Source: JBBIPZ01 sp037442505 [NCBI: Deltaproteobacteria bacterium]
Lineage (GTDB): Bacteria; CALINM01
Reading direction: 5' to 3'
Length of the DNA stretch: 30,979 nucleotides
NCBI GenBank assembly: GCA_037442505.1
Contig: JBBIPZ010000026.1
Coordinates: forward strand, 1-30,979
Part shown: one piece after another, positions 8,431 to 18,867 of the stretch
Position numbering within the stretch: the stretch's first letter is position 1
Layout: each line of letters begins with the position of its first letter
The notes under the pieces: model-generated
Told to the model about the DNA's origin: nothing
The model's database searches: none
The model's input: the letters and a program-made list of their open reading frames with translations, nothing else
Made by a program: the position numbers and the translations under genes

Positions 8431-8448
8431 TAAAAACACCTTTCTGAA

Positions 8449-9246
8449 TTAAAGATTCAAAACATCTTTCATGCTGTAAAATCCGGCGGGTTTGTCGATT
8501 ACCCACTTAGCAGCCCTTAAGGCACCACGTGCAAAGTTTTCTCTGCTGTGAGCACGATGTATAAGTTCGATACGTTCACCCATCCCACCAAAGATTACTG
8601 TATGTTCGCCCACTACATCGCCAGCCCTTAGTGTCTGCATGCCAATTTCTTCCTTACTCCTTTCTCCAGTGATGCCTTTTCTTTCAAAAACAGCAACCTT
8701 TTCGTATTCCCTACCAAGCGCATTGGCTATTATCTGCCCTAATTTAACAGCTGTTCCGCTTGGGGCGTCTTTTTTCATCTTGTGATGTATCTCGAGAATC
8801 TCCACATCATACTCATCTTTTAAAACATTTGCAGCCTCTTCCACAAGCTTAAATAACAGATTTACCCCCATGCTCATATTGGGCGATAACACACAGGGAA
8901 AAGCCGATATCGCCAACGCCTCAATCTCTGCAAGCTGACTTTTGTCAAAACCTGTGGTACCAATAACCATTGGAGATCTTTTATCACCGGCAATCTTTAC
9001 GTTAATCATCGCAGAGTCACGATGGGTAAAGTCAATTATTACTGTGTCTTTTGATGCTACATCACGAAGAGATTCGGTAATTTTGATGCCATTTTTCCCA
9101 CCAAAACGAGAACAATCTTCTCCGATGAACGGACTGTCTTTTCTTTCTATAGCACCAACAAGTTCCAATGAAGCATCTTCTTCAATCAATCTCATTATGG
9201 TGCTTCCCATCCTACCGCAAGCACCAACCACTACTATTTTAGTCAT
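8449..9246 (-). CDS. dapB: 4-hydroxy-tetrahydrodipicolinate reductase
   Basis: 265 residues. It reduces the DapA product to tetrahydrodipicolinate with NAD(P)H. The Rossmann motif GACGRMG is at residues 8-14, GTTGF at 96-100 in the cofactor region, and the family signature EIHHKMKKDAPSGTA at 152-166, with H154/H155 and K158 as catalytic and substrate-binding residues. AGGAG lies a good distance before the ATG, and that ribosome site overlaps the dapA stop. The gene therefore follows dapA with only 8 bases between, and precedes the FAH-family gene. Confidence 0.97.
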   Translation of the reverse strand: MTKIVVVGACGRMGSTIMRLIEEDASLELVGAIERKDSPFIGEDCSRFGGKNGIKITESLRDVASKDTVIIDFTHRDSAMINVKIAGDKRSPMVIGTTGFDKSQLAEIEALAISAFPCVLSPNMSMGVNLLFKLVEEAANVLKDEYDVEILEIHHKMKKDAPSGTAVKLGQIIANALGREYEKVAVFERKGITGERSKEEIGMQTLRAGDVVGEHTVIFGGMGERIELIHRAHSRENFARGALRAAKWVIDKPAGFYSMKDVLNL

Positions 9247-9254
9247 AAAAACTC

Positions 9255-10133
9255 CTACTTAATAAGTTTGTAATCAAGCAATATCTTTTTTAGTTTAGTT
9301 AAGTTGTTATCAGAGATCTCGCAAAGCGGTAATCTAAACTCGTTTTTAATCATCCCCATCAGGTAAAGTGCGGTTTTTACTGGAATGGGATTGGTTTCGA
9401 TAAATAAAGCCTGCATAAGCTCATAAAGTTCCTGATGAAGTTTCAAAGACTCTTTAGTCTTACCTGATAAGTAGTAAGCAACAAGTTTTGCCACTTTAGA
9501 GGGGATTATATTAGAAGCAACCGAAATAACACCGCAGCCACCTACTGACAAAATCGGAAGCGTTAACGCATCGTCACCAGAAAGAACCGAAAAATTTTTC
9601 TTTTTGACATTTTTACAGATTTCTGTAACCTGATTTATATTTCCTGACGCCTCTTTTATACCAACAATGTTAGGTATTTGGGAAAGTCTAGTAACAGTCT
9701 CAGGCAAAAGATTAACCCCGGTTCGTCCAGGGACATTGTATAAAATTATAGGGATATCAATATGTTCAGCTATTTTTTTGAAATGCCGATAAAGCCCTTC
9801 CTGTGTGGGTTTGTTATAGTAAGGTGTAATCTGAAGTGATGCATCAGCTCCGACCTTTTTTGCATGATTAGTTAGTTCAATCGCCTCATCGGTACTATTA
9901 GCACCCGTTCCTGCTATAACAGGCACCATTTTCTTTACAAAATTAACTGTCATCTCAACAACTTTGTTATGTTCGTCGTAAGAAAGCGTAGCAGATTCAC
10001 CAGTCGTTCCACAAGGAACGATGCCATTAATACCGCCCTTTATTTGAAAAGATATCAGTTTCTCATACGCCTTCCAATCAATTTCGCCATTCATAAAAGG
10101 TGTTACGATTGCAGTAATTGCACCTTTAAACAT
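9255..10133 (-). CDS. dapA: 4-hydroxy-tetrahydrodipicolinate synthase
   Basis: 292 residues, the normal size. It condenses pyruvate with aspartate semialdehyde, the committed step to lysine and diaminopimelate. Seen: CGTTGESATL at 41-50 (Thr-Thr of the proton relay), Y132 in LYNVPGRTG, and the Schiff-base Lys K160 in GIKEASGN. GAGGAG stands before the ATG. The gene begins 14 bases after the pssA stop, so it is transcribed with the phospholipid genes upstream. Lysine feedback cannot be judged from sequence. Confidence 0.97.
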   Translation of the reverse strand: MFKGAITAIVTPFMNGEIDWKAYEKLISFQIKGGINGIVPCGTTGESATLSYDEHNKVVEMTVNFVKKMVPVIAGTGANSTDEAIELTNHAKKVGADASLQITPYYNKPTQEGLYRHFKKIAEHIDIPIILYNVPGRTGVNLLPETVTRLSQIPNIVGIKEASGNINQVTEICKNVKKKNFSVLSGDDALTLPILSVGGCGVISVASNIIPSKVAKLVAYYLSGKTKESLKLHQELYELMQALFIETNPIPVKTALYLMGMIKNEFRLPLCEISDNNLTKLKKILLDYKLIK

Positions 10134-10147
10134 ATCAGTCTCCTCGT

Positions 10148-10891
10148 TTACATTGCTTTTTTATTTTTTTCGTATAAATAAAATATTGGTCCAGAAAGCG
10201 AATAACCAATGAAAAGGATAAAAAGTGTTAGCTCATGTTTAGCCGCAATTAGTATAGAAATAAGTATCACTATTATCAAAAAAGAAAAAGGCTTCCTTTT
10301 TATAGGATCCATATCTTTAAAGCTGTGAAACTTAATATTGCTCACCATCATTGCTGCTAAATAAAATGTTAGCACTAAAACAAAGTATTCTTTAAGTGTT
10401 GTCCCCTCTCCTGCCAGCTCATAATAAAAAATCACAGCAGAAGCTATTACAAGTGCAGCACCAGGGATTGGCAAACCGTTAAATTTTTTGCTCTCTACGG
10501 TATTAATCTGAATATTAAACCTTGCAAGTCTAAGCGCTCCACAAATCAAAAACAAAAATGATGCTATCCAGCCCAATCTGCCATACGGCATAAGCGCCCA
10601 AACATAAATTAGCAATGACGGTGCAACACCAAAGGCTACAAGGTCTGCAAGTGAATCGTATTCAACTCCAAAACGGGAAACAGAACCAGTCATCCTTGCA
10701 ATCCTGCCATCAAGCATATCAAATACCGCTGAAACAATAATAGCATACGCAGCGTGGATAAACTCTTTATTCCAGACAGAAATTATCGCATAAAAACCAG
10801 AAAACAGACTTGCAGAAGTCAAAAGGTTAGGTAGTATGTAAACACCTTTACGAAGACTATCTTTCGGATACTTTTTTTGCTCTTCAGACAT
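10148..10891 (-). CDS. pssA: CDP-diacylglycerol--serine O-phosphatidyltransferase
   Basis: 247 residues from the ATG at 10891; an upstream in-frame TTG (10906) is less likely because GGAG lies between it and the ATG. Integral membrane enzyme making phosphatidylserine from CDP-diacylglycerol and serine. The CDP-alcohol phosphatidyltransferase signature is complete: D-x2-DGR-x-AR-x8-G-x3-DSLAD, starting at about residue 60. Several hydrophobic segments follow, as expected for a type II PssA. The start codon overlaps the end of psd by 8 bases (ATGTCTGA), which couples the two consecutive enzymes of phosphatidylethanolamine synthesis. Confidence 0.95.
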   Translation of the reverse strand: MSEEQKKYPKDSLRKGVYILPNLLTSASLFSGFYAIISVWNKEFIHAAYAIIVSAVFDMLDGRIARMTGSVSRFGVEYDSLADLVAFGVAPSLLIYVWALMPYGRLGWIASFLFLICGALRLARFNIQINTVESKKFNGLPIPGAALVIASAVIFYYELAGEGTTLKEYFVLVLTFYLAAMMVSNIKFHSFKDMDPIKRKPFSFLIIVILISILIAAKHELTLFILFIGYSLSGPIFYLYEKNKKAM

Positions 10892-11534
10892 TTTGCAGCT
10901 CTCCAATCACTGTTTCACCTGCTTTAGTCCTGGAGTGCAAGGAAACATTAATTTTTACTCCCTTTGGAATATACATATCAAGTCTAGAACCGTAACAGAT
11001 CAAACCGTAAGTTTGTCCTCTCTCTATAAAATCCCCTTTCTGAACATCACATACTATTCTGCGTGCAATCAAACCAGCAACCTGAACTACTAAAATCTTG
11101 AAACCATTTACTCCCTCTATGAACAAGTAATTTTTTTCGTTATTTTCTGTAGCCTTATCTAAATCAGCAGAGAAAAACGTGCCCGACTCATGTTTAACAT
11201 CCAAAACAGTCCCCGATATTGGGGCTCTATTTATGTGCACGTTGAAAATACTCATAAATATACTAATCTTCACTGCCTCCTGCTTTAAAAATTTGTCTTC
11301 AAAAACTTCTTTTATAAGAATCACTTCTCCATCTGCAGGGGCTAAAATACTGTTGCCTTCTGGTGCAAACCGCCTGGGATTTCTAAAAAAATAGACATTG
11401 AAAAGCGTAAAAGCACCAAAAAAAACAGCCACAAATTTATAGTTTATAGCATAAAAAAAGACGGCAAGGGCAAAAGATGAAAGAATTAAAGCTACACCTT
11501 CCCTTGCTATAATAAACGTTCTTTTTTCAGCCAC
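10884..11534 (-). CDS. psd: Phosphatidylserine decarboxylase proenzyme (short form)
   Basis: 216 residues, the short PSD-A-like class. It makes phosphatidylethanolamine from phosphatidylserine. Two hydrophobic segments at about 13-50 form the membrane part. Characteristic stretches are FFRNPRR, LAPADGEV, MSIFNVHINRAPI.G.V and, near the end, GLICYGSRLD. There the Gly-Ser bond is the expected self-cleavage site that gives the pyruvoyl cofactor on the new alpha chain. The start is GTG at 11534, just after the ilvC TAG stop; the preceding AGAAAG is a weak ribosome site. Together with pssA it links phospholipid synthesis to the ilv operon. Confidence 0.93.
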   Translation of the reverse strand: MAEKRTFIIAREGVALILSSFALAVFFYAINYKFVAVFFGAFTLFNVYFFRNPRRFAPEGNSILAPADGEVILIKEVFEDKFLKQEAVKISIFMSIFNVHINRAPISGTVLDVKHESGTFFSADLDKATENNEKNYLFIEGVNGFKILVVQVAGLIARRIVCDVQKGDFIERGQTYGLICYGSRLDMYIPKGVKINVSLHSRTKAGETVIGELQNV

Positions 11535-11536
11535 AA

Positions 11537-12606
<1,070 letters not shown>

Positions 12607-12636
12607 AGAAATTAATATTTTCTAAGTGTTTAAGTC

Positions 12637-13122
12637 CTATTTACTCTTCTCTTCCCTTAAAATTGCGATAGGCCCCGTTCTAACAAGCTCTTTTATTCCA
12701 AGTGGTCTCAGCAAATTTACAATAGCATTAATTTTTTGTTCATCACCTGTAACTTCAATAGTGTAAGTCGTCGGACTTGAATCCACTACACGCGCCCTAA
12801 AAATATTGGTAATTCTTAAAGCTTCTTCCCTGTCACTACCTTTTGCTGATACTTTGATTAAAGCTACCTCGCGTAAGATATAATCCTGCCCACTATAATC
12901 ACTAACCTTTATTATATCTATGGTTTTGTTTAGTTGTTTGGTTATTTGTTCTATCACCTTATCATCTCCAGCTGTGACTATTGTCATCTGGGATATGCTT
13001 GGATCTAAGGTTGGAGCAATAGAAATGGATTCGATGTTAAAACCTCTTCCACTAAAAAGACCAGCAACTCTTGAAAGAACTCCAAACTTGTTTTCTACTA
13101 ACAAAGAGAGAATATGTGTCAT
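12637..13122 (-). CDS. ilvH: Acetolactate synthase small (regulatory) subunit
   Basis: 161 residues, full length. The N-terminal ACT domain (residues about 3-75) shows LLVENKFGVLSRVAGLFSGRGFNI and the effector-site Asn-Ile. The C-terminal domain begins near REVALIKV and ends with the conserved GIKELVRTGPIAILRE. It binds IlvB, raises its activity and carries valine feedback inhibition in known relatives. AGAAGGAGA precedes the ATG, and it starts 11 bases after the ilvB stop. Confidence 0.96.
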   Translation of the reverse strand: MTHILSLLVENKFGVLSRVAGLFSGRGFNIESISIAPTLDPSISQMTIVTAGDDKVIEQITKQLNKTIDIIKVSDYSGQDYILREVALIKVSAKGSDREEALRITNIFRARVVDSSPTTYTIEVTGDEQKINAIVNLLRPLGIKELVRTGPIAILREEKSK

Positions 13123-13133
13123 AGAGTCTCCTT

Positions 13134-14879
13134 CTATTTAACTGCTTTTAGCTTGTCAGATTTTTTTTCTTTTTTATTAGGTAAAATCATCTCGTTTATG
13201 GCACCACCCGCTGGCACCATAGGAAACACCTTCTCCATCTTGTCAATCCTGAAGTCCATCAAAACGGGCTTTTTAACTTTGATAGCCTCTTTCAAAACCG
13301 GTTCAACCTCAGAAGGTGTTGTTGCACGCAATCCAACAGCCCCATAAGCCTCAGCAAGTTTAATAAAATCAGGGGACTCTTCGCAAAGAATAGAAGAAGA
13401 ATAGCGCTCGCCATAAAACAGTTCCTGCCATTGACGAACCATACCAAGACAGGTGTTGTTTAAAATGGCTACTTTGACATTTAGCTGTTCTATAACAGCT
13501 GTTGCTAATTCCTGAATATTCATCTGAATACTGCCATCACCGGCGATGTCAAAAACAATCTTATCTGGATTAGCTGCTTGCGCACCTAAGGCAGCAGGAA
13601 AGCCATACCCCATTGTTCCTAAACCACCAGAAGTTAACCACGTGCGAGGCTTAATAAATTTATAAAATTGCGCAGCCCACATCTGATTCTGTCCTACTTC
13701 TGTCGCAATTATAGCATCGCCTTTTGTAAGTTCGTAAATTTTCTCAACAACAAACTGCGGTTTTATAACTTCGTCGTTCCATTCATACCATAAAGGATGC
13801 TCGCTTTTCCAATCAGTTATAGTCTTCTTCCACTGTTTTCTTGCGGCAGAGATAACTTCGTTTTCTTCCTTTAATAATGTTTTTAACCCTTTTATAAGGT
13901 CAGTCAAAACTAACTTAACATCTCCAACTATCGGAATATCCACATGAACACTTTTTCTGATAGATGTCGGGTCGATATCTATATGGATTATTTTTGCTTC
14001 TGGAGCAAAATCCTTAACTCTTCCCGTTACGCGATCATCGAAGCGAGCACCTACTGCAATAATAAGATCAGCATTGTGGATTGCCATATTTGCCACATAA
14101 GTACCGTGCATACCAAGCATACCAAGAAATAATGGATCGTCACCCGGAAAACCTCCCAATCCCATCAATGTTAAGGTAACAGGTATATCAGTCATTTTTG
14201 CAACATCTCTTAACTCATCACTTGCATTAGAGAGAATCACTCCTCCACCTGCATAAATTATAGGTTTTTTCGCCTTAACTATTGCCTCTGCCGCCTTTCT
14301 TATCTGCCATCTATTCCCAATATAGGTAGGATTGTAACTTCTGATGTTGATGGTCTCTGGATAAACATAGTCAGTCTTAGATGCTATTATATCTCTTGGA
14401 ATATCAACAAGTACTGGGCCTGGTCTGCCTTTAGAAGCTATATAAAAAGCCTCTTTGATGATATATGCAAGGTCATTAACGTTTTTTACAAGGTAATTAT
14501 ATTTTGTGCATGGACGAGTTATTCCAACTATGTCAGCCTCTTGAAACGCATCCACACCAATCATTGGAGTTGGAACCTGACCTGTAAATACTACTATCGG
14601 AATAGAATCCATATAAGCTGTTGCGATACCGGTTACAGTGTTTGTTGCGCCAGGACCAGAAGTTGCAAGTGCAACGCCTACCTTTCCTGTTGAGCGCGCA
14701 TATCCATCTGCCATATGAACTGCAGCCTGTTCGTGGCGAGGCAGTATAACCTTAATCGACTTTTCATTGTAGAGAACGTCAAAGATAGGCAATACAACAC
14801 CACCAGGGTATCCAAATATCGTGTTTACACCTTCTTTTTTTAAAGACTCTACAAAAATTTCTGCACCAGAAAGTTTCAC
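13134..14879 (-). CDS. ilvB: Acetolactate synthase large (catalytic) subunit
   Basis: 581 residues. A ThDP- and FAD-dependent enzyme that joins two pyruvates, or pyruvate and 2-oxobutyrate. N-terminal PYR domain with [13 protein letters not shown] and the catalytic Glu E50 in [17 protein letters not shown]; central FAD-type domain; C-terminal PP domain with the ThDP motif [15 protein letters not shown] ... LNN near residue 450-475. The end is Lys-rich. It starts at a GTG that overlaps the TGA of ilvD by 4 bases, so the two are translationally coupled. Confidence 0.97.
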   Translation of the reverse strand: MKLSGAEIFVESLKKEGVNTIFGYPGGVVLPIFDVLYNEKSIKVILPRHEQAAVHMADGYARSTGKVGVALATSGPGATNTVTGIATAYMDSIPIVVFTGQVPTPMIGVDAFQEADIVGITRPCTKYNYLVKNVNDLAYIIKEAFYIASKGRPGPVLVDIPRDIIASKTDYVYPETINIRSYNPTYIGNRWQIRKAAEAIVKAKKPIIYAGGGVILSNASDELRDVAKMTDIPVTLTLMGLGGFPGDDPLFLGMLGMHGTYVANMAIHNADLIIAVGARFDDRVTGRVKDFAPEAKIIHIDIDPTSIRKSVHVDIPIVGDVKLVLTDLIKGLKTLLKEENEVISAARKQWKKTITDWKSEHPLWYEWNDEVIKPQFVVEKIYELTKGDAIIATEVGQNQMWAAQFYKFIKPRTWLTSGGLGTMGYGFPAALGAQAANPDKIVFDIAGDGSIQMNIQELATAVIEQLNVKVAILNNTCLGMVRQWQELFYGERYSSSILCEESPDFIKLAEAYGAVGLRATTPSEVEPVLKEAIKVKKPVLMDFRIDKMEKVFPMVPAGGAINEMILPNKKEKKSDKLKAVK

Positions 14880-16534
14880 AAAACCTCCTTGAATACCGCA
14901 CCTTTTGCGGCAGATGTTACAAATTCTGCATACCTTTTTAAATAACCTCTAAGTGGCTTTTTTAAAGGTTTATACTGTTTTTTGCGTTTTTCTACCTCTT
15001 TTTCAGATATCAAAGCCTCTAACTTTCTTTTTGAGATGTCTATCAGTATCCTATCACCATCTTTCAAGAGCCCTATAAGCCCACCTTCAGCCGCTTCAGG
15101 TGAAACATGTCCTATACATGGTCCTTGAGTACCACCAGAAAATCTACCATCTGTAATTAATGCTGCAGATTTTGCCAGCCCCATACCCACAAGTGCAGCT
15201 GTAGGCGAAAGCATTTCTCTCATTCCAGGCCCACCTTTTGGACCTTCATTTCTAATCACAACGACATCTTTTGGTTTTATTTTACCAGAAATTATAGCCT
15301 TCATAGCATCTTCTTCACACTCAAAAACCTTAGCAACACCTTCAAAAACAAGCATTTCTTTTGCAACTGCAGATTGTTTTACAACTGCTCCTTCAGGAGC
15401 GAGATTTCCTTTCAAAATAGCTATACCACCTTCTTTATGATGCGGATTTTCTAAACTCCTTATAATATCATCATCGTAAACCTCGCCTGATTTAGCAACC
15501 TCTTTGATATCTTTTCCAGAGACAGTCTTATTACTCAAAAGCCTTTTTTCTAATCTGTTTAAAACTCCAGCAATCCCACCAGCTCTATCCAAATCTTCCA
15601 TATAGTAAATGCCGCCAGGTATCATACTAACAATGTGGGGCGTCTTTTTGCTTATTTTATCGAACAAATCAATCTTTACCGGACAGCCTGCCTCGTATGA
15701 TATTGCTGTAAGATGTAAAACCGTATTGGATGAACCGCCAAGTGCAACATCAACGGTTATGGCGTTTTTTATAGCATTCTCATTTACAATATCTCTTGGA
15801 CAGATATTTTTCTTAACTAACTCAACTATCTTCAAACCACTTTCAAAGGCGATATGTTTCTTTTTACTTGAAACTGCAAGTGCAGTTGCACAACCGGGCA
15901 GGGACATTCCCATTGCTTCTGTTAAACATGCCATAGTGTTAGCAGTGTAAAGCCCCTGACAGGAACCAGCACCCGGGCAGGCATTTGCCTCATACCCAGC
16001 TAACTCCTCTGCAGATAATTCACCCTTATTATATCTGCCAACCGCCTCAAACGTCCCACTCACAAGAGACAACCTTTGTCCTTTATAGTAGCCTGCGAGC
16101 ATTGGTCCAGCAGTGACGAAAATGGAAGGGATATTCAACCTTAGCGAAGCCATCAACATTCCGGGCGTTATTTTGTCACAATTTGTTAAAAATACAAGGC
16201 CATCAAGCTTATTTGCTGAAACAACACATTCGATTAAATCTGCAATCGCCTCTCTGGAAGGGAGAGAATATTTCATCCCTTCATGCCCCATTGCGATCCC
16301 ATCACAAATACCAGGTACGGTTAAAGTAAAACTGTAGCCACCACCAGAATGGATGCCTTTTTCGATAAATCTTTCAAGGTCTCTCATTCCAACGTGACCA
16401 GGTATAAGCTCGTTATAGCTGCTTATTATCCCAATGAAAGGCCTTCCCATCTGCGTATTAGGTAATCCACATGCCATAAGCAATGCTCTATGTGGCGCCC
16501 TTTCAACACCTTTTTTTATATCATCGCTTCTCAC
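14876..16534 (-). CDS. ilvD: Dihydroxy-acid dehydratase
   Basis: 552 residues from the GTG at 16534, which has AAGGAGG at the ideal distance and gives the family's normal start (VRSDDIKKG). An ATG 9 codons upstream (16561) is in frame but would add an atypical tail. It dehydrates the IlvC products to 2-oxo acids. The iron-sulfur Cys positions are visible in [11 protein letters not shown] (C119 from the GTG) and [10 protein letters not shown] (C186, C192). The early segment reads [11 protein letters not shown], with Gly where [2Fe-2S] enzymes typically have Cys, as in the E. coli-type oxygen-sensitive [4Fe-4S] enzyme (inference). A perfect 12-base palindrome sits in its leader. Confidence 0.95.
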   Translation of the reverse strand: MRSDDIKKGVERAPHRALLMACGLPNTQMGRPFIGIISSYNELIPGHVGMRDLERFIEKGIHSGGGYSFTLTVPGICDGIAMGHEGMKYSLPSREAIADLIECVVSANKLDGLVFLTNCDKITPGMLMASLRLNIPSIFVTAGPMLAGYYKGQRLSLVSGTFEAVGRYNKGELSAEELAGYEANACPGAGSCQGLYTANTMACLTEAMGMSLPGCATALAVSSKKKHIAFESGLKIVELVKKNICPRDIVNENAIKNAITVDVALGGSSNTVLHLTAISYEAGCPVKIDLFDKISKKTPHIVSMIPGGIYYMEDLDRAGGIAGVLNRLEKRLLSNKTVSGKDIKEVAKSGEVYDDDIIRSLENPHHKEGGIAILKGNLAPEGAVVKQSAVAKEMLVFEGVAKVFECEEDAMKAIISGKIKPKDVVVIRNEGPKGGPGMREMLSPTAALVGMGLAKSAALITDGRFSGGTQGPCIGHVSPEAAEGGLIGLLKDGDRILIDISKRKLEALISEKEVEKRKKQYKPLKKPLRGYLKRYAEFVTSAAKGAVFKEVL

Positions 16535-16571
16535 TATTCCTCCTTTTTGAAAACAAAACATCTCTCTTTAG

Positions 16572-16583
16572 GTTTTGCAAAAC
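16572..16583. promoter_or_regulatory. Palindrome GTTTTGCAAAAC upstream of ilvD
   Basis: Perfect 12-base palindrome 38 bases before the ilvD GTG and 28 bases after the transketolase stop. The TTGCAAAA half-site also recurs in the 5508-5966 intergenic region. It could be an operator or chance in AT-rich DNA; no T-tract follows, so it does not look like a terminator. Confidence 0.3.
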
Positions 16584-16611
16584 TAAAATTATTTAAAACT
16601 ACTGGTGAAAA

Positions 16612-16845
16612 TTAGTTATTTTTGCTTCTATACTCTTTTAAAATCTCAAACATCCTGTCCTTCCCAGCTAACTTTATCTTCTGTAAACGCTTTTTTTCAA
16701 GTTCCTCTTCCGGGGTAATATAATGCTTGCTTTCAAATTCTGCAATTTTGCCTTTTAACTCAAGATGTTCTTCGTAAAGCTTTCTAAACTCTTCATTTTC
16801 ATCAACCAACTTTTTAACCAATGCTTCATCTTTCAACAAATCCAT
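16612..16845 (-). CDS. DUF465/YdcH-like small protein, nested in frame at the 3' end of tkt
   Basis: 77 residues starting at the ATG at 16845, inside and in frame with the transketolase gene. The sequence MDLLKDEALVKK then EFRKLYEEHLEL, YITPEEELEKKRLQKIKL and KDRMFEILKEYR has the pattern of DUF465/YdcH proteins: short helical-hairpin proteins of unknown role with the ELxxKRLxKxKLxxKD core. AAAAGGAGGC (16858-16849) stands 4-6 bases before the ATG, as good as any ribosome site in the window. It could be made separately by internal initiation as well as being the tail of the fusion. Confidence 0.6.
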   Translation of the reverse strand: MDLLKDEALVKKLVDENEEFRKLYEEHLELKGKIAEFESKHYITPEEELEKKRLQKIKLAGKDRMFEILKEYRSKNN

Positions 16846-18798
16846 ACTGCCTCCTTTTGTTAAAGTTGGATTAGTAATAAAATTTTTTATTCTTTCCGCT
16901 GCCTTTTCAGAACTTAAACCGATCATATCGAAAACCTCTTCCGTTGCACCCGAAAAACAATAATTTTCAATGCCTAATTTAAGAATCTGACAAACTACCC
17001 CCTTTTCAACAAGATAATCGCTGATAATTGAGCTTAACCCGGTGAAACAGTTATGATCTTCGTATGTAATAATTTTGCCTAAATTCACGACTTTATCCAT
17101 TATATCTTCGTCTATCTGCTTGGGTGAAGAAACATTTATAACCATAACCGATATGCCGTTTTCTTTAAGAATTTCTGCAATCTTTATAGCTCTATATACC
17201 ATCACTCCGTAAGTTAGTATTGCGGCATCTTTCCCATTTCTAAGTATATCCCATTTACCATATTTATATCTATAGTTTTCATCAAAAAAAGGCGTTCCAT
17301 CTTCCTTTGTGATTACAGGTGTAACAGACCTTCCCATACCTATAAAAACATTTCCTGGTGTAGCAAGCTCTCTGGTTACTACTCTAAATGTCTGATTTGC
17401 ATCTGCAGGCATAACAACTCTGAAGCCAAAGAGATTTCTAAGTAAGCCTAAGTAATCTATACATTGATGTGTTTTCCCGTCCTCACCCACATCAACACCT
17501 AGATGAGTACAAACGACTTTTAGATTAGTATTGTTTATATCGTTCAATCGTTGCTGATTATAAACCTCATCAATACCAAAAACACCAAAATCTGCAAAAA
17601 CAGAAACCAAGCCTTGAGTAGAAACTGCACCAGCAATGGTACATGTGTTATGCTCTTGAATTCCACTCTCAAAGAAGTTTTCTGGAAACAGTTTTGCAAA
17701 ACCATCAACTTTTACAGAAGATGCCAAATCACAATCAAACACAGCAAAGGGAAGATAATCTGATAATAAGTTTGCTTTTGCAGCTTCCACTAAAGCATCT
17801 CCAAAGGCAGATCTCATATCAATCTTTTTATCTTTCTCATAAACTTTTTGTTGAGGCTCTTTTAACTTCGGAAACAGAGAATGTGCCTTTACATACTGAA
17901 CAGGAAATTTTTTGTTTTTCCTCAAATCTTCGTAATACGCCAATTTGTTATCACTGTTAAGTTCCTGAAGGGCTTTTTCATACTGTTCTCTTGTAAGTGC
18001 TTTTCCGTGATAATCTTTTATATTCTCCATAAAACTGACACCTTTACCCATAACAGTATGTGCCAATATCACAGCTGGCCCACCCTTTGTCAACGCAGTG
18101 CGAACTGTATTATAAATTGAGTTAAAATCATGTCCATCTGTTTCGTAAACATCCCAACCATCTGAAAGATAGTTTTCTTTTAAATTCTGCTTCATTACAA
18201 AGTCTGTAGAGCCAGAAATCTGTAGTTTATTCATATCAACAAATGCAAAAAAATTGTTTAAATTGTATTTTTTTGCAAATCTTCTTGCCTCCGTAAGTTG
18301 TCCTTTTTGCTGCTCTCCATCCCCCATAACAACAAAAACAAGACTATCCTTTTTCTTAAGCCTGGCAGATAATGCAAAACCACACCCTGCAGAAAGTCCC
18401 TGTCCTAAATTTCCCGTTGACCAATCAACACCTTTAAGATGTCTTTCTATATGGCCTTCGTAAGGACTTCCAGCCTTCCTAAAGTATGCAATCGCCTCGT
18501 CTATATCAAAAAAACCCAGTCTGCCAAGCGTTGAATAAACACCAGGAGATGTATGGCCATGGCTAACTACCACGTAATCCCTTTCATCAGTATCGGCATT
18601 ATCTGGATTTATATTTAAAAAGTAGAAAAGCGTAAGAAAAATTTCAAGTGATGACATAGACCCACCCGGGTGTCCCGAATTTGCAAGTGTCGTCATCGTT
18701 AAAATATCTGCGCGTGCCTGTTTTGCTGTGTCTTCTAAAAACTTCTGCACATTGGCTGTTATTTTCTCATCTTTAAATCTGTTGTTTTTCTGCTCCAT
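16612..18798 (-). CDS. tkt: Transketolase with in-frame C-terminal DUF465-like extension
   Basis: 728 residues. The first about 650 make a complete single-chain transketolase (ThDP enzyme moving two-carbon units between sugar phosphates): GHPGGSMSSLEIF near residue 43, SHGHTSPGVYSTLG, the ThDP motif GDGEQQKGQLTEA...MNKLQ, the PYR-domain segment ESGIQEHNTCTIAGAVSTQG, and a C-terminal domain ending about SSEKAAERIKNF. Residues 652-728 are a charged, coiled-coil stretch that matches the small DUF465/YdcH family and begins at an internal ATG with its own AAAGGAGG. Either a true fusion, two overlapping products, or loss of the original stop. The start at 18798 has GAAGGAAC before it. First gene of the minus-strand biosynthetic run, divergent from the HD gene. 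Confidence 0.93.
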   Translation of the reverse strand: MEQKNNRFKDEKITANVQKFLEDTAKQARADILTMTTLANSGHPGGSMSSLEIFLTLFYFLNINPDNADTDERDYVVVSHGHTSPGVYSTLGRLGFFDIDEAIAYFRKAGSPYEGHIERHLKGVDWSTGNLGQGLSAGCGFALSARLKKKDSLVFVVMGDGEQQKGQLTEARRFAKKYNLNNFFAFVDMNKLQISGSTDFVMKQNLKENYLSDGWDVYETDGHDFNSIYNTVRTALTKGGPAVILAHTVMGKGVSFMENIKDYHGKALTREQYEKALQELNSDNKLAYYEDLRKNKKFPVQYVKAHSLFPKLKEPQQKVYEKDKKIDMRSAFGDALVEAAKANLLSDYLPFAVFDCDLASSVKVDGFAKLFPENFFESGIQEHNTCTIAGAVSTQGLVSVFADFGVFGIDEVYNQQRLNDINNTNLKVVCTHLGVDVGEDGKTHQCIDYLGLLRNLFGFRVVMPADANQTFRVVTRELATPGNVFIGMGRSVTPVITKEDGTPFFDENYRYKYGKWDILRNGKDAAILTYGVMVYRAIKIAEILKENGISVMVINVSSPKQIDEDIMDKVVNLGKIITYEDHNCFTGLSSIISDYLVEKGVVCQILKLGIENYCFSGATEEVFDMIGLSSEKAAERIKNFITNPTLTKGGSMDLLKDEALVKKLVDENEEFRKLYEEHLELKGKIAEFESKHYITPEEELEKKRLQKIKLAGKDRMFEILKEYRSKNN
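16849..16858 (-). promoter_or_regulatory. Internal ribosome binding site inside tkt
   Basis: AAAAGGAGGC on the minus strand, encoding TKGG within the transketolase frame, ends 3 bases before the ATG at 16845. Strong SD and ATG pairs are rare inside coding regions by chance, which supports a formerly or still independent start. Confidence 0.6.
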
Positions 18799-18824
18799 CT
18801 TTGTTCCTTCTTTAAAATTTAATA

Positions 18825-18855
18825 TTTACTATTTTTATCATAATTTTGATATAAT
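18825..18855 (+). promoter_or_regulatory. Predicted promoter of the HD/Rrf2/trxA genes (near-leaderless)
   Basis: TTTACT at 18825-18830, 19-base spacer, perfect TATAAT at 18850-18855. The ATG at 18868 lies 12 bases past the -10 box, leaving a leader of roughly 5-6 bases with no Shine-Dalgarno sequence. Confidence 0.5.
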
Positions 18856-18867
18856 GTTTATAAAAAA

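Noticed and set aside
14577-14590. ACCTGACCTGTAAA word similar to the 27994-28009 motif
   Set aside because: It lies in ilvB coding sequence and lacks the GGGGAC part; chance similarity.
16535-16561. Nine-codon N-terminal extension of ilvD from the ATG at 16561
   Set aside because: The extension is not family-like and contains the AAGGAGG ribosome site that serves the GTG at 16534.
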